A stretch of 30,596 nt of DNA from Halieaceae bacterium (GTDB taxonomy: Bacteria > Pseudomonadota > Gammaproteobacteria > Pseudomonadales > Halieaceae): positions 1-30,596 of the forward strand of contig NYTG01000073.1 in assembly GCA_002683395.1 (NCBI GenBank), written 5' to 3'. Each line of letters opens with the position of its first letter. Within the stretch, counting starts at the first letter, position 1. The notes below the pieces were generated by a model. That model had not been told where the DNA came from. It made no database searches and worked only from the letters and a program-made list of their open reading frames with translations. Both the position numbers and the translations under genes were made by a program. Positions 23,838 to 30,596 of this stretch are shown in pieces.

Positions 23838-24211
23838 CAGCTGTCCTGAGGTTGCGCGCTCTGCACAGACCACAGTCGCTCAAGATCGTAAAAATTTCGG
23901 GCTGCTGGTTGCATGACATGGACCACGACATCACCGAAATCCACGAGTACCCACTCACCACCTCGCTCACCTTCGACGCCCAAGGGTCGGACCCCCTGCT
24001 CTTTGGCCTTCATCAGGACGTTGTTAGCGAGAGATTTAACGTGGCGGCTTGATGTCCCACTGGCCACCACTAACCAGTCCATCACTGAACTGAGTTCCCG
24101 GACATCGAGCACCACAGGCTCTAACGCTTTGAGATCCTCAAGCGCCGTTTGTGCGAGCGAGAGCAACGCAGCGCCGTGGGGTATATCCGGGACCGAAGTT
24201 TCAGCTTTCAT
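23837..24211 (-). CDS. rsfS: RsfS, ribosomal silencing factor
   Basis: RsfS (YbeB) binds uL14 on the large subunit and blocks subunit joining in stationary phase or starvation. The 124-residue product contains the conserved VVLDVRELSSVMDWLVVASG split region, SSRHVKSLANNV, GEWVLVDFGDVVVHVM and the C-terminal RNFYDLERLW. It overlaps nadD upstream (ATGA) and rlmH downstream. The nadD-rsfS-rlmH order is conserved across gammaproteobacteria. Confidence 0.96.
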   Translation of the reverse strand: MKAETSVPDIPHGAALLSLAQTALEDLKALEPVVLDVRELSSVMDWLVVASGTSSRHVKSLANNVLMKAKEQGVRPLGVEGERGGEWVLVDFGDVVVHVMQPAARNFYDLERLWSVQSAQPQDS

Positions 24212-24873
24212 GTGTTGTTAAAACCAAAAAGACCATGCTGGCCAATATACTCCATTACTGTATCGGGAAGCAGAAAGCGAGGGTCACGCCCCGCACTGAT
24301 CATTGCGCGAATATCAGACGACGCAATATCGAGAAGCGGCTGCTGCAAACTGATCACTCCTCCGGCAGGCCGCGACAGCAGCGCGGTCTGATCCACTTTA
24401 TGATGTGCCATCCAACTGGAGACTTCGGCCGCTGGCGGCAAAGTCCCGGGACGATCCATGACCGCCAGATGAGCGAAGTCGAGTAGCCGCTGCCATTGAG
24501 ACCACCGTGGCAGTGTTGCGAGGACGTCCGAACCGACGATCCACACAAGCGTGCGCTCGGCGCCGTATTCCAGACGGAGACTCTTCAAGGTGTCAATCGT
24601 GTAAGACGGCCCCGGGCGGTCCAACTCCAAGGGGTCTACCTCCAGACCCGGCACGGCGGCGACCGCCAGACGCAGCATCTCCGCGCGATGGGAGGCGCTG
24701 AGACTAGCCGAGTCTTTCAAGGGAGATTGTGCGGCGGGGATCAAATCAACGCGCTCGAGATCGAGGCAGTCGCGCACCGCCATGGCTCCGCGCAAGTGTC
24801 CGATGTGCACGGGATCAAACGCGCCGCCCAGAAAACCCACAGGACCGCCAGCGTCAGTCATGATCGCGCTCAC
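24208..24873 (-). CDS. nadD: Nicotinate-nucleotide adenylyltransferase
   Basis: Converts nicotinate mononucleotide and ATP to deamido-NAD in NAD synthesis. The 221-residue product has the nucleotidyltransferase motif GGAFDPVHIGH (16-26), the SYTIDTL segment and the C-terminal ASSDIRAMI motif. The start may be GTG 24873, forming a GTGA overlap with the proA stop, or ATG 24861, four codons later; neither has a strong ribosome site, so the choice rests on the coupling pattern of the neighbouring genes. Confidence 0.95.
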   Translation of the reverse strand: MSAIMTDAGGPVGFLGGAFDPVHIGHLRGAMAVRDCLDLERVDLIPAAQSPLKDSASLSASHRAEMLRLAVAAVPGLEVDPLELDRPGPSYTIDTLKSLRLEYGAERTLVWIVGSDVLATLPRWSQWQRLLDFAHLAVMDRPGTLPPAAEVSSWMAHHKVDQTALLSRPAGGVISLQQPLLDIASSDIRAMISAGRDPRFLLPDTVMEYIGQHGLFGFNNT

Positions 24874-26126
24874 TGGCGAATGTGGCCATCACCCTTAACG
24901 ATGTATTTACGTGAGGTCAGGCCTTCCAAGCCTACCGGGCCCCTTGCGTGGAGCTTACCAGTGGAAATACCAATCTCAGCGCCGAGACCGTACTCAAAAC
25001 CGTCTGCAAACCGGGTGGAAACGTTATGCATCACCGAGCCGGAATCGACCTCGCGTAAAAATCGCGATGCTGTCTCGGGGTTCTCGGTCACGATACTTTC
25101 GGTGTGGTCGGAGCCATACTGTGCGATGTGCGCCATCGCGTCGCTCACATCGTTGACCATCCTGACTGACAATATCGGGGCCAGGTACTCCGTCGACCAA
25201 TCCGCCTCCGAGGCATCGATTGTGATCGCCGGGGCGACTCGGCGCGACTCCGCACAACCCCTTAGTTCGACACCCTCTGCCTGCAGCGCCATCACTAAGT
25301 CGGGCAGCATCGCCGACTGCGCCTTGGCGACCAGCAGCGTTTCCATCGTGTTGCAGGTGCCGTAACGCTGAGTCTTGGCATTGAACGCAATGCGATGGGC
25401 CTTCTCGCAGTCTGCATCACTATCGATATAGACGTGACAAATGCCGTCAAGGTGCGCCAGAACCGGCACCTTACTTTCGGCAGCGACCCGTTCAATCAGC
25501 CCTTTTCCGCCGCGTGGCACCACCAGATCGATGTATTCCGGCATGGTCAATATTGCCCCCACTGCTGCGCGATCGACGACCGGCACCACCTGCGCCACCT
25601 CGACCGGCATACCCGCTTTCGATAGCCCAGAGGCCAACGCCTCACCCAGCTTGGTATTGGAATGGATCGCTTCGGAACCGCCTCGGAGAATGACGGCGTT
25701 ACCCGCCTTTAGACAAAGAGAGGCGGCCTCCACCGTGACGTTTGGCCGCGACTCGTAAATCATACCGATAACGCCCAGCGGGACACGCATGGTGCCTACG
25801 TCAATGCCTGACGGCATCCGTTGTAGATCGGTGATCACACCGATAGGATCGGGCAAGGCAGCCACCTGAGAAAGCCCCTCTTCCAGCGCGTCCAATCTTG
25901 CCGGCGTGAGTGCGAGGCGATCCATCAGGGCCGCATCCAGCCCATTGCTGCGGCCCTGCTCCAAATCAGCCTCGTTAGCCGCCAGAATGGCCTCGCGGTT
26001 GGCAGTGATCGCCTCCCGTATCGCTATCAACGCCGCATTGCGTTGCTCGCCGCTGGCACTGGCCACCGCACGGGATGCGGCGCGCGCCGCATACCCCATT
26101 TCTGCCATAGCGGTTTGAATATCCAT
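24870..26126 (-). CDS. proA: Gamma-glutamyl phosphate reductase
   Basis: Second step of proline synthesis: reduces gamma-glutamyl phosphate to glutamate semialdehyde with NADPH. From ATG 26126 (GGGAAAGG close upstream) it has 418 residues against 417 in E. coli. The aldehyde-dehydrogenase fold shows IGMIYESRPNVTVEA, NAVILRGGSEA, the nucleophile in YGTCNTMETLLV and GPVGLEGLTSRKY. The partner proB is not in the window. It lies 27 bases after grxD. Confidence 0.97.
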   Translation of the reverse strand: MDIQTAMAEMGYAARAASRAVASASGEQRNAALIAIREAITANREAILAANEADLEQGRSNGLDAALMDRLALTPARLDALEEGLSQVAALPDPIGVITDLQRMPSGIDVGTMRVPLGVIGMIYESRPNVTVEAASLCLKAGNAVILRGGSEAIHSNTKLGEALASGLSKAGMPVEVAQVVPVVDRAAVGAILTMPEYIDLVVPRGGKGLIERVAAESKVPVLAHLDGICHVYIDSDADCEKAHRIAFNAKTQRYGTCNTMETLLVAKAQSAMLPDLVMALQAEGVELRGCAESRRVAPAITIDASEADWSTEYLAPILSVRMVNDVSDAMAHIAQYGSDHTESIVTENPETASRFLREVDSGSVMHNVSTRFADGFEYGLGAEIGISTGKLHARGPVGLEGLTSRKYIVKGDGHIRQ

Positions 26127-26153
26127 TACCTTTCCCGTCACTGACTCGGGGGC

Positions 26154-26483
26154 TTACTCCTGCCCACCTTCAGCTTCTCCCGCTGACACCAACTCCTTGA
26201 GCTCGCCGGAGGTTTCCATATCGCAGACGATGTCACAGCCACCCACCAGTTCGCCATCCACCCACAATTGTGGAAACGTAGGCCAGTTGGCGTAGGTCGG
26301 CAGATTCGCGCGGATATCGGGACTACTTAACACATCCACATAGGCGAATTTTTCTCCGCAGGACATCAAGGCCTGCACGGTTTTTGCAGAAAACCCGCAT
26401 TGGGGTTGGTTAGGCGAGCCCTTCATGTAGAGAATAATGCGATTCCCCTCTACCTGCTCGCGGATCGTCTCCATAATGTCCAT
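26154..26483 (-). CDS. grxD: Monothiol glutaredoxin, Grx4 type
   Basis: Carries and delivers iron-sulfur clusters with glutathione. From ATG 26483 (GGAG 6 bases upstream) it has 109 residues. The frame extends further upstream without family similarity. Key features are the MKGSP stretch with Lys21, the CGFS active site (Cys29-Ser32), the WPTFPQLWVDGELVGG strand-helix and CDIV. As in other monothiol glutaredoxins there is a single active-site Cys. It is the first gene of a long minus-strand series and is divergent from argD. Confidence 0.95.
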   Translation of the reverse strand: MDIMETIREQVEGNRIILYMKGSPNQPQCGFSAKTVQALMSCGEKFAYVDVLSSPDIRANLPTYANWPTFPQLWVDGELVGGCDIVCDMETSGELKELVSAGEAEGGQE

Positions 26484-26538
26484 ACACTGCTCCATCGTGG
26501 CGGTCACACGCCATTGCTTGGGATTGATTGCGGCCCCT

Positions 26539-26554
26539 ATTGTAATACGACAAT
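26539..26554. promoter_or_regulatory. Dyad over a likely grxD -10 element
   Basis: ATTGT-AATACG-ACAAT is a perfect 5-bp inverted repeat with a 6-base spacer in the grxD-argD divergent region. Its minus-strand half contains TACAAT, a five-of-six match to the -10 consensus, about 56 bases upstream of grxD. The -35 match (CTCTTG at 17 bases) is poor. A regulator binding this dyad would block that promoter. It does not resemble an ArgR box or the IscR consensus. Confidence 0.35.
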
Positions 26555-26661
26555 GGCACTGCAAGAGAGGCCCCGCGCGTAAAACTACCGATGTGACGTA
26601 TTTGACTCCGTCTGGCGCTCCGCTACTCTTGCTCCCCGCCGATATATTGGGCCCAAACACG

Positions 26662-27858
26662 ATGCCAGACGCGACGCCTGCCATTATGCCGACCTACGGT
26701 CGCCTGCCTGTCACTTTCTCTCGAGGAGAAGGCGCGGTGCTGTACGACACGACGGATCGCGCCTATCTGGATGGCGTGTCCGGCATCGCTGTCACTAATC
26801 TGGGGCATGGACATCCCCGCGTCACCAAGGCGATCACCGATCAGGCCAAACGATTAGTGCACACTTCTAACCTGTTCCACATCGGTCTGCAGGAAGCGGT
26901 GGCAGAGCAGCTTCGCGCCATCACCGGCATGGAAAACATGTTTTTCTGCAATTCGGGTGCAGAGGCGAATGAAGCGGCGATAAAACTAGCGCGGCGCTTC
27001 GGCCACCAAAAGGGTGTCGAGACACCGAAGATTATTGTGCTTGATGGCGCCTTCCACGGCCGCACAATCGGCGCGCTGTCAGCCACGGGCAACCAGAAAA
27101 TTCGCCAAGGCTTCGGGCCTCTTCTGGAGGGGTTTGTGCGAGTACCACCCAATGATCTCACCGCAATCGACGCCCTGGGCGAGACACTGAACGGCGTGGT
27201 CGCTGTGCTGGTGGAGCCCATTTTGGGAGAAGCCGGGATCCGACCACTGGATACTGATTATCTCCAAGGCCTGCGCTCGCTCTGCACAAAACATCAGTGG
27301 TTACTGATATTCGACGAGGTTCAAACGGGAAACGGACGCTGCGGTTCAGCCTATGTGTTTGAACAAATGGCGGTGGAGCCCGACGTGTTGCTCACCGCAA
27401 AGGGATTGGGCAATGGTCTGCCCATTGGAGTCTGTATGGCGAGAGGCGTCGCCGCTGAGCAACTGGGTCCCGGCGACCATGGCTCCACCTATGGCGGTAA
27501 CCCACTGTGCTGCGCCGCTGCGCAGGCGGTGCTGACCACGCTCACAGAAGAGAATGTGATGTCGCAGGCTAATCACATTAGAGACGCACTGCTCACCGCT
27601 TTGCATGGTCACCTGGCGGACCCAACGCTGGTTACCGAAGTGCGGGGGCGCGGTCTTATGATAGGCATACAACCCACTACCGCGACTGATCAGATCGTGC
27701 AGCGCGGCCTCGATCGGGGATTGCTGCTCAATATCGCCGGGGGGGATACTATACGGGTGCTGCCGCCACTGGTAATGAGCTTGGAACAGGCGGGTGAAAT
27801 GGGCGCAGGTATCGCGCAAATCCTCAACGAGATCGCACAGCAGGAAGACCGCGCATGA
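26662..27858 (+). CDS. argD: Acetylornithine aminotransferase
   Basis: PLP-dependent class III aminotransferase of arginine synthesis (N-acetylornithine from N-acetylglutamate semialdehyde) and, in many bacteria, lysine synthesis. From ATG 26662 it has 398 residues. It has NSGAEANEAAIKLAR, AFHGRTIGALSATG, FDEVQTGNGRCG and the PLP Lys in LLTAKGLGNGLPIG, with the STYGGNPL loop. The longer upstream frame has no similarity. A -10-like TATATT (26643-26648) just upstream implies a very short leader, but a -35 is lacking. It overlaps argF by four bases (ATGA). Confidence 0.93.
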   Translation: MPDATPAIMPTYGRLPVTFSRGEGAVLYDTTDRAYLDGVSGIAVTNLGHGHPRVTKAITDQAKRLVHTSNLFHIGLQEAVAEQLRAITGMENMFFCNSGAEANEAAIKLARRFGHQKGVETPKIIVLDGAFHGRTIGALSATGNQKIRQGFGPLLEGFVRVPPNDLTAIDALGETLNGVVAVLVEPILGEAGIRPLDTDYLQGLRSLCTKHQWLLIFDEVQTGNGRCGSAYVFEQMAVEPDVLLTAKGLGNGLPIGVCMARGVAAEQLGPGDHGSTYGGNPLCCAAAQAVLTTLTEENVMSQANHIRDALLTALHGHLADPTLVTEVRGRGLMIGIQPTTATDQIVQRGLDRGLLLNIAGGDTIRVLPPLVMSLEQAGEMGAGIAQILNEIAQQEDRA

Positions 27859-28763
27859 CCGCGCCACGACATTTTCTGACCCTTATGGATCTCTCGCCCG
27901 ATGAAGTACGCGGCCTCATTGATCGGGCGATTGAGCTCAAAAACCAGCACCGCGAAGGTGCCGCGACGCATACTCTCGACGGCAAAGTGCTGGCGATGAT
28001 TTTTACCAAGGCGTCAACCCGCACCCGCGTGTCATTTGAAGCCGGTATGGCGCAGCTGGGGGGAAGCGCACTGTTTCTCTCGGGTCAGGATACGCAGCTG
28101 GGTCGAGGCGAACCGATACAAGACAGTGCCCGGGTCATTTCCTCGATGGTGGATATTGTCATGATCCGGACTTTCGCCCACGCCGATGTCGAGCAGTTTG
28201 CGACGCACTCCAGTGTGCCTGTCATCAATGGTTTGACCGACGACTATCACCCCTGCCAAATACTCGCTGATCTGCAAACCTACTTCGAAGTGCGAGGGGA
28301 CATCAGCGGGCGGAAAGTTTGCTGGTTGGGCGATGGCAACAACGTCTGTCACTCCTGGATGAACGCCGCGCGACTGCTAGACTTCAAGTTAGTTATTGCC
28401 TGTCCCGAAGGGTACGACCCCGACGGAACGCTGCTAGAAGCCTGCCGCCAACATGCTCATATAGAGCGCGATCCGCTAGTGGCGGCACTCGATGCAGACC
28501 TTCTCGTAACCGATGTTTGGGCCTCTATGGGGCAGGAACAAGAGCAGGAGGAACGTGCGGCAAGCCTGCAACCCTATCAATTGAATCAAGCGTTGCTTGA
28601 CCGCGCGGCGCCCGATGCGCTTTACATGCACTGCTTGCCCGCCCACAGAGGCGAGGAAATCAGCGCGGAATTGATGGATGCACCTGACACGGTGATTTGG
28701 CGGGAAGCAGAAAATCGGTTGCATGCGCAAAAAGCGCTCATGGAGCTGCTCCTCAAAACCTGA
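27855..28763 (+). CDS. argF: Ornithine carbamoyltransferase
   Basis: Makes citrulline from ornithine and carbamoyl phosphate in the cytoplasm. The 302-residue product has the carbamoyl-phosphate motif STRTR (54-58), the HPCQ motif in DDYHPCQILADL, and the ornithine-site HCLPAHRGEE. Length is normal for the anabolic enzyme. It starts within the argD stop (ATGA), so the pair is translated together, consecutive steps apart from ArgE/ArgJ. Confidence 0.97.
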   Translation: MTAPRHFLTLMDLSPDEVRGLIDRAIELKNQHREGAATHTLDGKVLAMIFTKASTRTRVSFEAGMAQLGGSALFLSGQDTQLGRGEPIQDSARVISSMVDIVMIRTFAHADVEQFATHSSVPVINGLTDDYHPCQILADLQTYFEVRGDISGRKVCWLGDGNNVCHSWMNAARLLDFKLVIACPEGYDPDGTLLEACRQHAHIERDPLVAALDADLLVTDVWASMGQEQEQEERAASLQPYQLNQALLDRAAPDALYMHCLPAHRGEEISAELMDAPDTVIWREAENRLHAQKALMELLLKT

Positions 28764-28774
28764 TCTCAGTGAGT

Positions 28775-28799
28775 GGCAACCAAGCTTGTGGGTATTGCC
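28775..28799 (+). terminator. Possible weak argF terminator
   Basis: GGCAACC and GG-TA-TTGCC can pair (7 bp with a 2-base bulge), 12 bases after the argF stop. The following CCATTTTGATCTTT is only moderately T-rich. It is a weak candidate, the only one seen in the gap. Confidence 0.3.
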
Positions 28800-28914
28800 C
28801 CATTTTGATCTTTCGGCGCAAAAAAATTTTGTCACGTCTTCATTAACCAAGACAATGCCGTTTTCAATATAAAAGTCAGTGGCTTAGCTCTATTAACGCC
28901 CCGCCACCATCGCC

Positions 28915-28934
28915 TTACCCACAGATTGTCCACA
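28915..28934 (+). promoter_or_regulatory. Tandem DnaA-box-like sequences upstream of nrdA
   Basis: TTACCCACA (28915-28923) and TTGTCCACA (28926-28934) each differ from the DnaA box TTATCCACA by one base. They are in the same orientation with 2 bases between them. They lie about 22 bases upstream of the predicted nrdA -35. E. coli nrdAB is known to be controlled by DnaA boxes upstream of its promoter, so the location fits. Confidence 0.55.
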
Positions 28935-28956
28935 TAAAAGACCCAGCATCCTCTGC

Positions 28957-28985
28957 TTGCATTGTCGGCCAGACCCGCCTATCTT
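28957..28985 (+). promoter_or_regulatory. Likely nrdA promoter
   Basis: TTGCAT (-35, 28957-28962) and TATCTT (-10, 28980-28985) are separated by exactly 17 bases. Both are partial matches to the sigma70 consensus. Transcription would start near 28992 and give a leader of about 127 bases. The -10 lies inside one arm of the dyad listed next. Confidence 0.4.
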
Positions 28986-29015
28986 GGGGTTTCAGGAGCA
29001 GTGAACCCCTAGATA
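28980..29015 (+). promoter_or_regulatory. Large dyad at the nrdA promoter, NrdR-box-like
   Basis: TATCTTGGGGTT (28980-28991) and AACCCCTAGATA (29004-29015) are complementary at 11 of 12 positions around a 12-base loop. The right arm is part of CTAGATATAG (29009-29018), which matches nine of ten positions in the core of the NrdR box (CwAtATaTwG); the flanks fit poorly. The left arm would give a poorer second box at 30-base spacing. NrdR normally binds paired boxes overlapping nrd promoters. Confidence 0.4.
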
Positions 29016-29017
29016 TA

Positions 29018-29052
29018 GGTGTTGAGCCAAAAAAAGACTAGAGCTCAACGCC
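29018..29052 (+). other. Leader hairpin in the nrdA 5' UTR
   Basis: GGTGTTGAGC (29018-29027) and GCTCAACGCC (29043-29052) form a 10-bp RNA stem with one U-G pair around a 15-base A-rich loop. It ends about 66 bases before the nrdA ATG, and begins 3 bases after the dyad. No T tract follows immediately (CCCTTTTCC is short), so it is more likely a stability, translation or attenuation element than a terminator. Confidence 0.45.
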
Positions 29053-29118
29053 ACCCCTTTTCCGGTAAAAAGAGAAAGCACATCACGATAATTTGGCGTT
29101 TCAGAGGCGGCCCAAAAT

Positions 29119-30596
29119 ATGCAAACAGGCAGTGAGTCAATAGAACAAGAAAATGTCGCGTCCACTCCAGCAGCGACGCTAGACAACCCTAACCCGACCC
29201 GGCTGTCGGCCACCGCGCCGGGACAGTTACGAGTGATTAAACGCAACGGCACCGTCGTGCCCTTCGAAGACAGCAAGATTACCGTTGCCATCACTAAGGC
29301 CTTCTTGGCAGTAGAAGGCGGCACGGCGGCAGCGAGCAGCCGAATTCATGAGACGGTTGCCAGCCTGACTTCACAGGTCGTGGCCACGTTCAAACGCAGA
29401 ATGCCCTCGGGCGGCACGCTGCACATTGAAGATATTCAGGATCAGGTAGAGCTGGAACTAATGCGCGGGGGAGAACACAAAATCGCCCGCGATTATGTGA
29501 TTTACCGGGAGGCGCGACGCCAGGAACGTGATGCCAACGTGCAGCTCTCTCCGGAGTCCCAGGCAGCGGCCAAGGGAATCAACATTGTTTATCCGGACGG
29601 AAGCAAAGCGCCACTTGATCTTGAGCGTATCGGCACGATTGTGTCCGAGGCCTGCGCCAATCTGGAGGACGTGAGTGAGTCTGCCATTATTGACGAGGCC
29701 CTGCGTAATCTTTACGACGGTGTGTCAGCCAAGGAATGCAGCACTTCGTTGGTGATCACGGCGCGGACGCTGATCGAGCAGGAGCCCAACTACAGCTACG
29801 CAGCAGCGCGGCTGCTTCTCGACGATCTGCGCGCAGAAGGCTTGGCATTTCTTGGCATCGCCGACAGCGCAACTCAGGCAGAGATGAATACGCTTTACCC
29901 GCAAGCTTTAAAGGCCTATATCCAGCGTGGCATTGAGCTGGAATTGTTGGCGCCCAACCTGGCCGAATTCGATTTGGACAGGCTGGGAGAAGCTCTGGAG
30001 GCTGATCGCGACCTGCAGTTCACCTACCTCGGCCTGCAAACACTCTACGACCGATATTTTATCCACAGTGACGAAGTGCGATTTGAGCTCCCGCAGATAT
30101 TCTTTATGCGGGTTGCGATGGGGCTCTCGACACGGGAAGACGATCCCAATGCCCGAGCCATCGAGTTCTATCGTCTGCTCTCCTCGTTTGACTACATGAG
30201 CTCGACACCGACGCTATTCAACTCCGGCACACTCAGGCCGCAGCTGAGCTCCTGCTACCTGACTACCGTGCCCGATGACCTCTTCGGCATTTACGGGGCG
30301 ATTCAGGACAACGCCATGCTGTCCAAGTTTGCTGGCGGACTAGGTAACGATTGGACTCCGGTGCGTGCGCTGGGTGCCTACATCAAAGGTACTAACGGCA
30401 AGAGCCAGGGCATTGTGCCTTTCCTCAAAGTCGTGAATGACACAGCCGTCGCAGTGAATCAGGGCGGCAAGCGCAAGGGAGCGGTTTGCGCTTATCTGGA
30501 AACCTGGCACATGGACATTGAGGAGTTCCTTGACCTGCGCAAGAACACCGGCGATGACCGTCGTCGCACCCACGATATGAATACCGCCAACTGGAT
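29119..30596 (+). CDS. nrdA: Class Ia ribonucleoside-diphosphate reductase alpha subunit, N-terminal 492 codons, cut by the window edge
   Basis: Reduces ribonucleoside diphosphates to deoxyribonucleotides with NrdB. The frame runs to the end of the window without a stop. A full ATP-cone is present near the N-terminus (about 37-130; LRVIKRNGTVVPFEDSKI, HIEDIQDQVELELM). A second, cone-like segment follows (about 155-235; VYPDGSKAPLDLERIGTIVSEA), which aligns with the single N-terminal cone of E. coli NrdA. The catalytic barrel begins with STPTLFNSG, LSSCYL (redox Cys379, E. coli Cys225), LGNDWTPVRALG and NQGGKRKGAVCAYLE. This layout resembles the two-cone NrdA of Pseudomonas. The ATG has only a weak GAGGCGG upstream. 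Confidence 0.93.
   Translation, partial: MQTGSESIEQENVASTPAATLDNPNPTRLSATAPGQLRVIKRNGTVVPFEDSKITVAITKAFLAVEGGTAAASSRIHETVASLTSQVVATFKRRMPSGGTLHIEDIQDQVELELMRGGEHKIARDYVIYREARRQERDANVQLSPESQAAAKGINIVYPDGSKAPLDLERIGTIVSEACANLEDVSESAIIDEALRNLYDGVSAKECSTSLVITARTLIEQEPNYSYAAARLLLDDLRAEGLAFLGIADSATQAEMNTLYPQALKAYIQRGIELELLAPNLAEFDLDRLGEALEADRDLQFTYLGLQTLYDRYFIHSDEVRFELPQIFFMRVAMGLSTREDDPNARAIEFYRLLSSFDYMSSTPTLFNSGTLRPQLSSCYLTTVPDDLFGIYGAIQDNAMLSKFAGGLGNDWTPVRALGAYIKGTNGKSQGIVPFLKVVNDTAVAVNQGGKRKGAVCAYLETWHMDIEEFLDLRKNTGDDRRRTHDMNTANW

Larger units (their letters stand above)
28764..29118 (+). other. argF-nrdA intergenic regulatory region
   Basis: This 355-base gap has no gene. From left to right it holds a weak hairpin after argF, an AT-rich stretch, two DnaA-box-like sequences, a candidate promoter, a large dyad over the start-site region and a long leader hairpin, each listed separately. 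Some further promoter-like matches (for example TTGTCA-16-GACAAT near 28830-28858) are present but less well placed. Confidence 0.6.

Noticed and set aside
26437..26661. 75-codon upstream extension of the argD frame
   Set aside because: It overlaps the grxD start and the divergent promoter region, and shows no similarity to ArgD N-termini.
26484..26661. ArgR operator before argD
   Set aside because: No pair of TNTGAATWWWWATTCANW-like boxes was found by eye; the only dyad, ATTGT-N6-ACAAT, does not match.

Overview
The window is 30.6 kb of densely packed housekeeping chromosome from a gammaproteobacterium. Gene order is close to that of Pseudomonas in two blocks: aspS-yebC-ruvCAB-ybgC-tolQRAB-pal-cpoB, and proA-nadD-rsfS-rlmH-mrdA-rodA-mltB-rlpA-dacA-ybeD-lipB. 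Base composition is moderately GC-rich by eye. Together with single-copy marine-gammaproteobacterial style proteins this suggests a relative of the Halieaceae (OM60/NOR5) or Cellvibrionales, but that placement is inference. No insertion sequence, phage gene, tRNA, rRNA or CRISPR array was seen, and no gene looks broken. Two genes are cut by the window edges: cpoB on the left and nrdA on the right.

Layout. Positions 1-10268 (minus strand, read right to left) hold an HU-like DNA-binding gene, fmdB, aspS, yebC, ruvC, ruvA, ruvB, ybgC, tolQ, tolR, tolA, tolB, pal and the start of cpoB. ruvB through tolB are joined by overlaps or gaps of a few bases; the larger gaps are before fmdB, between yebC and ruvC, and between tolB and pal. 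Positions 10469-14796 (plus) hold proS, a small lytic transglycosylase, a glutamine-synthetase-family gene and a glutathione peroxidase. Positions 14801-26483 (minus) hold grxD, proA, nadD, rsfS, rlmH, mrdA, rodA, mltB, rlpA, dacA, ybeD, lipB and prfC. Positions 26662-30596 (plus) hold argD, argF and, after a 355-base regulatory gap, the first 492 codons of nrdA.

How the genes work together. The left block couples Asp-tRNA charging, Holliday-junction processing (RuvABC) and the Tol-Pal system that holds the outer membrane to peptidoglycan during division. The right minus-strand block is a cell-elongation cluster: PBP2 and RodA build lateral wall, MltB and RlpA cut glycan strands, DacA trims stem peptides, and RsfS and RlmH act on the ribosome. 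NadD, ProA and LipB supply NAD, proline and lipoylation. ArgD and ArgF are consecutive arginine-pathway steps. NrdA makes deoxynucleotides.

No clearly undescribed multi-gene system is present. The most interesting unexplained signals are non-coding: (1) the nrdA upstream region, with tandem DnaA-box-like sequences, a large dyad over the predicted promoter that resembles an NrdR site, and a long leader hairpin; (2) a textbook terminator-shaped hairpin inside the signal-peptide codons of cpoB; (3) a long nested inverted repeat upstream of fmdB; (4) a compact dyad between grxD and argD. Some starts were moved from the longest open frame on the basis of ribosome binding sites and homologue N-termini, notably ruvB, proS, gpx, grxD, rlmH, dacA and argD.
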